In this document: positions 1 to 5,568 of the stretch, piece after piece | How positions within the stretch are numbered: the stretch's first letter is position 1 | Layout of the letters: the number at the start of each line of letters is the position of its first letter | Source: CAYVBN01 sp964538565 | Lineage (GTDB): Bacteria; Pseudomonadota; Alphaproteobacteria; Rhizobiales; Xanthobacteraceae | Direction of reading: 5' to 3' | Length of the DNA stretch: 7,398 nt | Assembly: GCA_964538565.1 (NCBI GenBank) | Contig: CAZIGW010000232.1 | Location: 1 to 7,398, forward strand | Program-made: the position numbers and the translations under genes | Notes under the pieces: model-generated | Database searches by the model: none | The model's input: the letters and a program-made list of their open reading frames with translations, nothing else | Told to the model about the DNA's origin: nothing

Positions 1-766
1 GCAACGAGACGAGCGGCGAGTCGGCGACGTCGCCAAGCAGGCGCTGGTATTCGACGAACACGTTCGTCGTCCACTGCGGATTCCAGTAGTAGGTGGCCTG
101 CGCGCCGGCGCCGACGTAGCGCAGCCCGCCGCCCGCGTCGAACACCGGCAGCCCCGACGCGATCGACTGCGTCGGCGTCACGCTGAAGTAGGGATCGAGC
201 GCGCTCGAGGTCGCGAGCCCGAGCCGCGGCCCGGCGTTGAGCTGCAGTTGCGGCGTCACGTGCGAGATGAAGTCGGCGGAGAGATCGAACACCTGGCCGT
301 GGTGCCCGCCGATGCCCTGCCGCACTTCGAGCCGGGTGCGCAGGAACTGCGTCGGCCAGTATTCGAAGAAGGCGCCGAGCTCGACCGCCCAGTCGACGTC
401 GCCGAGCCCGCGCAGCTCGGAAAAGTCGCTCTCCTTGCGCTGCTGCACCAGCTTGCCCACCGGGCCGGCGCGGAAGTTGCCGATGTCGATGAGGGTGATG
501 CCGAAGCCGTCGTTCGGGCTGCGGAAATTCGGCGGCGTGCCGGCGCGCCGATAGTCGAAGATCGGGAACGGCATGAAGTCGTAGTGGTTGGCGCCCTCGT
601 AGGAGGGCTGAACGTGGCCTTCGACCCCGAGGGTGATGATCCATCCCGATGCAGCCGGCGCCGACGCCGGTGCCACGCCGAGGTCGGCGGCGAACGCCGC
701 CGTGGCGAGGAACGCGACCGGCAGGGCCAGAACGGCCGAACGCGCGAACATTCCCGAATTTCCCAT
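1..766 (-). CDS. MipA/OmpV family outer-membrane protein (partial, 3' end beyond window)
   Basis: The first 255 codons of a minus-strand gene are present; the C-terminus lies beyond base 1. Residues 1-26 form a signal peptide: a short N-region with Arg9, a hydrophobic core, and an A-F-A cleavage site before A-D. The mature part alternates aromatic and polar residues as beta-barrel strands do, and shows the MipA/OmpV signature of a 'P-S-Y-E-G' strand followed by 'F-P-I-F-D-Y-R-R' and later 'Y-Q-R-L-L-G-D-V-A-D-S-P' close to the visible end. The family usually ends soon after that last motif, so probably only a few tens of residues are missing. Family members sit in the outer membrane; E. coli MipA binds the murein hydrolase MltA and PBP1B, but the role of most homologues is unknown. 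The ATG at 766 is chosen because GGGGTGA lies 4 bases upstream; the ATG at 751 is a weaker alternative. Family call is by motif recall. Confidence 0.85.
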   Translation of the reverse strand, partial: MGNSGMFARSAVLALPVAFLATAAFAADLGVAPASAPAASGWIITLGVEGHVQPSYEGANHYDFMPFPIFDYRRAGTPPNFRSPNDGFGITLIDIGNFRAGPVGKLVQQRKESDFSELRGLGDVDWAVELGAFFEYWPTQFLRTRLEVRQGIGGHHGQVFDLSADFISHVTPQLQLNAGPRLGLATSSALDPYFSVTPTQSIASGLPVFDAGGGLRYVGAGAQATYYWNPQWTTNVFVEYQRLLGDVADSPLVSL

Positions 767-820
767 GTGTCACCCCGTCCCGCATTGCTGCGGCAGTTGC
801 GCTCGGCTCGCAATCCCCCG

Positions 821-853
821 AACGCCGCGCGATACCCCTAGCAACGCCGCGCG
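821..853. repeat. 11-bp direct repeat, 22-bp period, upstream of the MipA-like gene
   Basis: AACGCCGCGCG occurs exactly at 821-831 and 843-853, giving a start-to-start distance of 22 bp, about two helical turns. The copies flank the candidate -10 element of the MipA-like gene. Response regulators and some repressors bind such direct repeats, so this could be an operator. The GC-rich sequence makes chance recurrence possible. Confidence 0.4.
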
Positions 854-864
854 GCGAGGTCCAA
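836..864 (-). promoter_or_regulatory. Possible promoter of the MipA-like gene
   Basis: On the minus strand, TTGGAC (864 to 859) is followed after 17 bases by CTAGGG (841 to 836). This resembles an alphaproteobacterial sigma-70 promoter with a good -35 and a poor -10. It would start transcription about 60 bases upstream of the MipA-like ATG. An 11-bp direct repeat (821-831 and 843-853) flanks the -10. This is a visual match only. Confidence 0.3.
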
Positions 865-890
865 CTGCGAACGCCGGGTTGGGGACAAGC

Positions 891-2423
891 TCACCCCTTC
901 CCGACCCGCCGCTCGGCGGTCGATTCGGCGTCATTGTGCGTCAGATCCGCCGCGGTTGCGACGGCAGCCACCTCCTCCGCAACCACGGAGGCTGACGTTT
1001 TCCGCCCACCTGTGACTTTTTTGCCGGTATCTGGTGCGGTTCCCGGGGCCGCCACTCCGGCGGGATCGGCGCTCACCGCGGCGGAGAGGGTCTGCGCCTC
1101 CTTGCGCTGCGCCGATTCGCGCCGGCGGGACAGATGCGCGCCCAGTTCCTCCTGCGCGCGCCGCACCCAGTAGGCGACCTGCACGGCCGAGCGGCCGAGC
1201 AGCCCGCCGGCCCAGACGAGCCCGTAGGGCAGGAACAGCCGCCAAGCGTCGTCGTTCTCGACGATCGCCCGCGCGATCAGGTTGCCGGCCATGGCCGACG
1301 TGTTGAGGCCCTGGCCGCCGAACCCGCTCGCCAGCCACAGGCCGGGCGACACTTCGCCGATCTGCGGCATGCGGTGCACCGTGAGTCCGAGCACGCCCGA
1401 CCAGGCGTACTCGAAGCGCACCTCGCCGAGCTGCGGATAGCGGCGCGCGATCTCGCGGCCGAAGTGCGCGGTGCGACGGCGCGGATCGGAGGGCCAGGGT
1501 GTGAGGCGACCGGCCCACAACAAGCGGTTCCGGTCGACGATCCGATAGTGGCAGTCGGCGCGGCTGCTGTCGCTGATCGCGCCCCGGTAGGCGATCGCGC
1601 CGGTGAGCTCCGGCCCGAGCGGGGCGGAGACCGCCGCGTAGGTCGTGACCGGAACGACGCTCTGGCCGAGTTCCGGGATGAGCCCGCCGATGTGCGCGTT
1701 GCCGGCCAGCACCACGTGGGCGGCGCGCACCCGCGCCGACGGAGTGACGATGCGCTTGCGCACGCCGGCCGGATCGATCTCGATCGCGGGCGTGTTCTCG
1801 AAGATCGTCGCGCCGGCCTCGACGGCGGCGGCGGCGAGCCCCAGCGCGTAGTTGAGCGCGTGGATGTGGAAGGCGCGGGGAAAGTGCAGCGCCTGGAAAT
1901 AGAACTCGCTCTTGAGCTGCGAACGCACCTGATCGGCCGGCCAGTATTCGACCGAGGCCTGGAAATCCCGCCCCAGCCGTTCGGCGAGGCTCCACAGCGC
2001 GTCCTCGTCGTCGGTCTTGGAGACGTCGAGCCAGCCGGCGATCGGCACGATGCCCGGCATGCCGGTCTCGCGGATGGTCGCGCGGACATATTCGACGCCG
2101 AACTCCGAGAGGGCCCAGAGCGCCTTGGCGTGGTCGAGGCCCACGCGTTCGACGATGCGATCGACGCTTTGGGCGAAGCCGGGCACGACGAAGCCGCAGT
2201 GGCGGCCGGAAGCGTTCCAGGCGACCTGCCGGGCTTCGAGAACCGCGACCGACCAGCCGCGGCGCGCGATCTCGCGCGCGGCCGTCAAGCCCGCGAGGCC
2301 GCCGCCGATGACGCAGACATCGACGTCGAGGTCGTGAACGAGCGGCGCGCGCGCGGAGGCGACGACGCTCGTCGCCGCGTACCAGCTCGCTCCCAGGTCC
2401 GCCGCATGCCTGTCGTTCGCCAT
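891..2423 (-). CDS. FAD-dependent oxidoreductase, DAO family (PuuB-like)
   Basis: A 510-residue flavoprotein. Residues 36-65 form the N-terminal FAD-binding Rossmann motif: V-I-G40-G-G42-L-A-G45, ending in an acidic E63 that would contact the ribose. 'N-A-S-G-R-H-C-G-F' follows, as in gamma-glutamylputrescine oxidase and related DAO-family amine/amino-acid oxidases. Near residue 390 'G-F-G-G-Q-G-L-N-T-S-A-M-A-G' is the family's C-terminal FAD-contact segment. The expected reaction is FAD-linked oxidation of an amine or amino acid; the substrate cannot be read from sequence. Family members are usually about 430-450 residues. Here an Ala-, Thr- and charge-rich tail of about 74 residues (437-510) is added. 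The ATG at 2423 is chosen because the 'W-Y-A-A-T' segment just after it is typical of the family; the upstream purine-rich stretch is only a fair ribosome binding site. No hairpin terminator follows, so read-through into the MipA-like gene 124 bp downstream is possible. Confidence 0.88.
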   Translation of the reverse strand: MANDRHAADLGASWYAATSVVASARAPLVHDLDVDVCVIGGGLAGLTAAREIARRGWSVAVLEARQVAWNASGRHCGFVVPGFAQSVDRIVERVGLDHAKALWALSEFGVEYVRATIRETGMPGIVPIAGWLDVSKTDDEDALWSLAERLGRDFQASVEYWPADQVRSQLKSEFYFQALHFPRAFHIHALNYALGLAAAAVEAGATIFENTPAIEIDPAGVRKRIVTPSARVRAAHVVLAGNAHIGGLIPELGQSVVPVTTYAAVSAPLGPELTGAIAYRGAISDSSRADCHYRIVDRNRLLWAGRLTPWPSDPRRRTAHFGREIARRYPQLGEVRFEYAWSGVLGLTVHRMPQIGEVSPGLWLASGFGGQGLNTSAMAGNLIARAIVENDDAWRLFLPYGLVWAGGLLGRSAVQVAYWVRRAQEELGAHLSRRRESAQRKEAQTLSAAVSADPAGVAAPGTAPDTGKKVTGGRKTSASVVAEEVAAVATAADLTHNDAESTAERRVGKG

Positions 2424-2461
2424 TCCCACCGGCGGCCCTCGCCGCCCCCTGTTGCGGACAC

Positions 2462-2488
2462 TTGCCGCAGGCGACGGCATGCTAGACT
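2462..2488 (+). promoter_or_regulatory. Possible promoter of the histidine phosphatase gene
   Basis: TTGCCG (2462-2467) precedes an extended -10, TGCTAGACT (TG at 2480-2481, hexamer 2483-2488), with a 15-bp spacer. Transcription would begin near 2495, leaving a leader of about 25 bases. A small inverted repeat, TGCGG and CCGCA (2453-2457 and 2465-2469), overlaps the -35. The short spacer lowers confidence, although an extended -10 tolerates it. Confidence 0.35.
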
Positions 2489-2519
2489 TTTCCGCCGCCG
2501 AAATCGATGTGGTCCCTCC

Positions 2520-3047
2520 ATGCGCCGACTGATGCTGCTTCGCCACGCCAAGACCGAGGTGTCCCAACCCGGCAAGCCGGACCGCGACCGCCCGCTGCTG
2601 CCGCGCGGGGAGCAGGCGGCCCCGAAGGTCGGCGCCTTCATGACCCGCCACGCGCTCGTGCCGGACCGCGTGCTGTGCTCGACCGCCAGGCGCGCCCGCG
2701 AAACCTGGGCCCTGGTGGCGAAGGCGTTTTCCAAGCCGCCGGCGGCGATGTTCGAGGAACGCGTCTATGCCGCCTCCGCCGACGCCCTGCTCGACCTGGT
2801 GCGCGAGACCGGGCGCGAGGCCCATTCGCTGCTCGTGGTCGGCCACAACCCCGGCCTGCACGACTTCGCCGTGATGCTGATCGCCTCCGGCGAGGTCACC
2901 GCGCGCGAGCGGCTGCGCGAGAAGCTGCCGAGCGCCGGCCTGGTGGTGATCGATTTCCCCCTCGACGACTGGGCCAGGCTGCATCCGCAGGCCGGCCGCC
3001 TCGACCGTTTCGTCACGCCCCGCTCGCTCACCGCTGCGACGGATTGA
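2520..3047 (+). CDS. SixA-like histidine phosphatase family protein
   Basis: A 175-residue cytosolic protein of the histidine phosphatase (phosphoglycerate-mutase-like) superfamily, short SixA-like branch. The catalytic R8-H9-A10 motif lies at the N-terminus; H9 would be phosphorylated during catalysis. The second phosphate-pocket arginine sits in 'C-S-T-A-R-R58-A-R-E-T', an acidic residue is available near E79/E80, and the second catalytic histidine is H109 in 'V-V-G-H-N-P-G'. Length matches SixA-type enzymes (about 160-180 residues). E. coli SixA dephosphorylates phosphohistidine on phosphotransfer proteins, but the substrate here cannot be inferred. The ATG at 2520 begins directly with the conserved first strand 'M-R-R-L-M-L-L-R-H'; the Shine-Dalgarno sequence is weak. 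It is transcribed divergently from the FAD oxidoreductase. The stress protein 78 bp downstream could share its transcript, because only a short stem (GGCCG/CGGCC, 3052-3066) without a T-run separates them. Confidence 0.9.
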   Translation: MRRLMLLRHAKTEVSQPGKPDRDRPLLPRGEQAAPKVGAFMTRHALVPDRVLCSTARRARETWALVAKAFSKPPAAMFEERVYAASADALLDLVRETGREAHSLLVVGHNPGLHDFAVMLIASGEVTARERLREKLPSAGLVVIDFPLDDWARLHPQAGRLDRFVTPRSLTAATD

Positions 3048-3125
3048 GGCGGGCCGCCGGACGGCCTCTCACGCGTCTTGCGCGAACGTGCCAATATGGT
3101 CCCGTCGCTGCGAGGGGGAAAACCC

Positions 3126-3551
3126 ATGTTCAAGCGCATTCTCGTGCCGGTCGATATCGCCGACGCGGAGCTCGCGAAACCGGCGATCGCGACGGCCGTA
3201 TCGCTCGCGCGCGCCGCCGACGGCGAGGTGCGGTTGCTCAACGTCCTGCCGATGACCCCGGTGATGCTCGCCGAATACGTGCCGCCGGACTTCGACGTCC
3301 AGCAACGCCAGTCGGCCGAGGAGGCGCTGGCGATCATCGCCAAGGAAAGCGGGCTCGGTCCGGGCCACATCGAGACCGTCGTCCGCCAGGGCGGCATCTA
3401 TCACGAGATCCTCGAGGAGGCGAAAACGATGCAGGCCGACCTGATCGTCATGAGCTCGCATCGTCCGGCGATGAAGACGTATTTCCTTGGCTCGAACGCG
3501 GGGCACGTCGTGCGCTACGCCAAGTGCTCGGTGCTGGTGGTGCGGCGCTGA
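3126..3551 (+). CDS. Universal stress protein (UspA family)
   Basis: A 141-residue single Usp domain. It opens with 'F-K-R-I-L-V-P-V-D10', where the Asp normally contacts the nucleotide base, and ends with 'G-S-N-A-G-H-V-V-R-Y-A-K-C-S-V-L-V-V', the last helix and strand of the fold. The nucleotide-binding signature G-2x-G-9x-G-(S/T) is degenerate: residues 110-123 read S-S-H-R-P-A-M-K-T-Y-F-L-G-S, so both leading glycines are replaced and the spacing is one shorter, while the final Gly-Ser remains. Such S-H-R-P variants are, from memory, frequent in proteobacterial Usp proteins; whether this one binds ATP is open. Usp proteins act in the cytosol in survival of stress, starvation or oxygen limitation. 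The start at 3126 is supported by a strong GAGGGGGA ribosome binding site at 3112-3119, and the fold begins immediately after it. Confidence 0.92.
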   Translation: MFKRILVPVDIADAELAKPAIATAVSLARAADGEVRLLNVLPMTPVMLAEYVPPDFDVQQRQSAEEALAIIAKESGLGPGHIETVVRQGGIYHEILEEAKTMQADLIVMSSHRPAMKTYFLGSNAGHVVRYAKCSVLVVRR

Positions 3552-3609
3552 AGCATCGAGACGAGGAGGAAACCCGCACGTTCGGATCGCAGGAACCGGC
3601 GCGGCCAGC

Positions 3610-4236
3610 TCACGTCTGCGGCAGCACCTCGCCGGGCGGCGCATCAGCACGATACCGGCGGGGCCGGTTGCGGCGAAAGAAGTTGCCGGCCTGCCAGAGA
3701 AAGGCCGCGAGAAATCCGCCGACGAAGACGGCCGCCGCCCACGCGGCCATCTGCAGCGCCCGCGCGGTGAGGGCCGCGAGCGCCAGCGACACGGCGAGGA
3801 AAACGACAAGCCCGGGCCAATAGACGAACGGCGACGCGCCGCTCTCGAACGTGGCCGGCGCGCCGGCCGCAGATAGCCGCCGGTGCAGTTCGCGCACGAA
3901 CGCCGCGTAGGCCGCGTCCTGGCGCTCCTGTTCGACCATGCTGCGCCAGGAGGTCGACGCCAGTTCAAGCCGGGGATTTCCCGGGCACCAGATCTCGGCA
4001 ATGAACCGGTAGGTCTGCATCGTGAGCGGGCGAAACGACAGGCGCACGCGGCGGATGTCGCCGTATGGCGCGCGACCGCGGCGCCCGCCCTTGCGCCATT
4101 CGAGCGCATCCTCGCCGAGCCGAAGCTCGACCGCCGGGCCGAGCAGCGAGGGCTTGTAGGAATACTTGTAGGAATGGACGAGGTCCACCGATGCCGGTCC
4201 GGATTTCTGCTCGCCCGCCTCGCCCGACGTCTGCAT
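3610..4236 (-). CDS. Uncharacterised two-helix membrane protein with PH-like N-terminal region
   Basis: A 208-residue protein. Residues 20-95 look like a run of beta strands with an 'A-L-E-W-R' strand, 'Y-G-D-I-R-R-V-R-L-S-F-R-P' and 'F-I-A-E-I-W', a pattern resembling bacterial PH-like domains; this is an inference from strand pattern only. Residues 97-121 form a conserved-looking amphipathic helix with 'S-W-R-S-M-V-E-Q-E-R'. Two transmembrane segments follow at about 137-158 and 162-184, then a positive 'F-F-R-R-N-R-P-R-R-Y' stretch that would face the cytoplasm, placing both termini inside. I recall similar proteins annotated as hypothetical in Hyphomicrobiales but know no function. The ATG at 4236 has GGAAGG 6 bases upstream. 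The frame stays open further upstream, but without a better start. It converges with the stress protein gene across 58 bp. Confidence 0.82.
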   Translation of the reverse strand: MQTSGEAGEQKSGPASVDLVHSYKYSYKPSLLGPAVELRLGEDALEWRKGGRRGRAPYGDIRRVRLSFRPLTMQTYRFIAEIWCPGNPRLELASTSWRSMVEQERQDAAYAAFVRELHRRLSAAGAPATFESGASPFVYWPGLVVFLAVSLALAALTARALQMAAWAAAVFVGGFLAAFLWQAGNFFRRNRPRRYRADAPPGEVLPQT

Positions 4237-4510
4237 GCTTCGCCTTCCGGATCGCCGCACCTGCTGGTCGCCCAAAGAGCCCGGCCATCTTCGCACCGCC
4301 AGGAGAAAAGCGATATGAGGCGGCCGCCTCGCGGCGGCGGCCCGATGAGCGAGCATCTCGATATGGAATCCGCGCGAGGCGGCTTCGCGGTCACCGGCCG
4401 GATCGGCGCCATGCTCGACGACGCCCGGGATTTTCCGCGGCGAACGATTCCGCCCGTCGTGAGATCGCAATCACAGGTGCCGGGAATGCCATACAGCCGA
4501 CCGCCTGGCT

Positions 4511-4551
4511 TCACACAGAAAGAGACCCCGGACGCTGGTGACGCCGGGGTC
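4511..4551 (-). terminator. Intrinsic terminator, minus strand
   Basis: GACCCCGG (4524-4531) pairs perfectly with CCGGGGTC (4544-4551) around a 12-base loop. Read on the minus strand, the stem is followed by CTCTTTCTGTGTG, which is T-rich although interrupted; on the plus strand no T-run follows. It would end a minus-strand transcript. The nearest gene upstream on that strand, the GNAT gene, stops about 300 bases away, so it may instead end a separate small RNA. Confidence 0.5.
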
Positions 4552-4742
4552 ACGGAGCCAGACGGCCTCGCCTTGGGGGGACTGTCGGGGGGATAGCAAA
4601 GCCGCCTGACCCTCGAGGATTCCAACCTTACTCCGCGCGCACAGTTCCTCGCCTGCGTCTGCTTGTCCCACCTGCGCACCGCAGAACAGAGAAGCGCACG
4701 CGCGTCGCATCTGCGGATCACCCGTGGCTCGCGACATGTCAC

Positions 4743-4770
4743 GGAAGGCCGCGCCAGGTTCGGCCTTTCC
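4743..4770. other. Hairpin downstream of the GNAT gene
   Basis: AAGGCCG (4745-4751) and CGGCCTT (4761-4767) form a perfect 7-bp stem with a 9-base loop, extendable by GG/CC if one T is bulged. It lies about 80 bases past the GNAT stop codon. The tail is not clearly T-rich on either strand, so a terminator role is only possible. Confidence 0.3.
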
Positions 4771-4847
4771 CTGACGCGCCGGTGCGGCCCGCCGCGCGTC
4801 TTCACGTACCTTCACGCACGCGTCAAATGGACGTGCATTGCCGGCGA

Positions 4848-5408
4848 TCAGGCGGGGGCGAGCGCGCGGTACATCACGAGCGCATCGACGTACCCGTGCT
4901 GGGGATGGCGGAAGGCGCCCGGCAGGCGCCCGACCACCGCGAAGCCGAGGCTTTCCCACAACCGGATCGCGCGCTCGTTGGTCGCAACCACGAAGTTGAA
5001 CTGCATGGCGCGGTATCCTCGCGCCCGCGCCTGCGCAAGCGAGTGCAGTCCCATTGCGCGCCCGATGCCGTTGCGACCGGCATGCGCGGCGGTGACATAG
5101 CCGCAGTTGGCCACATGCGCGCCGCCGCCGGACTGGTTGGCCCGCAGGTAGTAAGTCCCGACCGCCTCGCCCTCCATCTCGGCCACGAACACCGCGTGGG
5201 CCGGCGCGCACCAGTACGCGAGCGCCTGCTCGCGGGTGATGTCGGGCGGCAGCGCGTAACTGTCGCCGCGGCGAAACGCCGGTTCGAGAATGCGCCAGAT
5301 CGCGTCCGCATCGGCCGCGTTCGCCGGCCGAATTCCGACTGCCGGCGCGCGGTCCGCGTCGCGCACTCCCGTGCGCCGCGCGTCCGTGTTGCCTGCCTGC
5401 GCGATCAT
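4848..5408 (-). CDS. GNAT family N-acetyltransferase
   Basis: A 186-residue cytosolic acetyltransferase. The GNAT fold starts at about residue 25 ('V-G-I-R-P-A-N-A-A-D-A-D-A-I-W'). Motif A is at 104-130, with 'Y-V-T-A-A-H-A-G-R-N-G-I-G-R-A-M' supplying the acetyl-CoA pyrophosphate loop (residues 111-116). Motif B is 'T-N-E-R-A-I-R-L-W-E-S-L-G-F' (143-156), the usual N-x-x-A-I-x-L-x-x-x-x-G-F. The enzyme would move an acetyl group from acetyl-CoA to an amine; the substrate cannot be told. The first 24 residues are outside the fold and hydrophilic. The ATG at 5408 is chosen because AAGGAG lies 10 bases upstream; an extension upstream would run across the shared regulatory region. It is divergent from ku, and the FNR/FixK-like box is centred about 62 bp from its start codon. 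Confidence 0.87.
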   Translation of the reverse strand: MIAQAGNTDARRTGVRDADRAPAVGIRPANAADADAIWRILEPAFRRGDSYALPPDITREQALAYWCAPAHAVFVAEMEGEAVGTYYLRANQSGGGAHVANCGYVTAAHAGRNGIGRAMGLHSLAQARARGYRAMQFNFVVATNERAIRLWESLGFAVVGRLPGAFRHPQHGYVDALVMYRALAPA

Positions 5409-5463
5409 CTCGCGTGCTCTCCTTGTCGCTGCCCCCCGCGCTCGGCATCGCGGCGCCGGGAGA

Positions 5464-5477
5464 TTGAGACAAATCAA
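5464..5477. promoter_or_regulatory. FNR/FixK-type binding site between the GNAT gene and ku
   Basis: The 14-mer TTGAGACAAATCAA fits the FNR/FixK consensus TTGAT-N4-ATCAA with a single mismatch (G for T at position 5), and outer A and T extend the palindrome to 16 bp (5463-5478). All eight core bases TTGA and TCAA are present. It is an AT-rich island in GC-rich DNA. FNR-type activators commonly bind centred near -41.5. That geometry would place a start near 5429 for the GNAT gene (leader about 21 bases) or near 5512 for ku (leader about 57 bases). No clear -10 is seen for GNAT; TTCAAA (5500-5505) is a possible -10 for ku. The match is visible in sequence; function is inferred. Confidence 0.5.
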
Positions 5478-5568
5478 TGAACAATCGTGGCCAAGCGCCT
5501 TCAAACGGTACTCGGAACCCAACCGAAGTCCGCCCGGTTGTCTCTGCAATCGGTCGTGGAGTGGCGTC

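Larger units (their letters stand above)
4237..4847. other. 611-bp gap without a convincing gene
   Basis: Between the membrane protein and the GNAT gene no reading frame has a recognisable product. Visible structure: a GC-rich 7-bp hairpin (4322-4328 with 4336-4342); an 8-bp hairpin with T-rich minus-strand tail (4511-4551); two G6 runs (4575-4580, 4587-4592), C6 on the minus strand; a palindrome CCTCGAGG (4611-4618); a 7-bp hairpin (4745-4751 with 4761-4767); and a 7-bp direct repeat CTTCACG (4800-4806, 4810-4816). A plus-strand frame 4315-4596 (93 codons) has AGGAG 9 bases upstream of its ATG, but its composition is only weakly coding-like and it overlaps the terminator hairpin. Confidence 0.6.

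Noticed and set aside
2424..2984. Extension of the FAD oxidoreductase N-terminus over the phosphatase gene
   Set aside because: The extended sequence is antisense to a well-conserved phosphatase, and the FAD fold plus the family N-terminal segment are complete from 2423.
1134..3047. A very long plus-strand open frame running antisense through the FAD oxidoreductase and into the phosphatase
   Set aside because: Only the final 528 bases, in frame with the phosphatase, encode a recognisable protein. The rest is antisense to a clear flavoprotein, and stop-free antisense frames are expected in DNA this GC-rich.
4621..4645. tRNA-like T-arm on the minus strand (GGTTGGAATCC)
   Set aside because: It differs from the T-loop consensus at the key C, the flanking bases do not form a T-stem, and no anticodon or acceptor stem was found.
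3069..4805. A long minus-strand open frame over the stress protein and membrane protein genes
   Set aside because: It is in a different frame from the membrane protein gene, shows no motif, and lies antisense to the stress protein gene.
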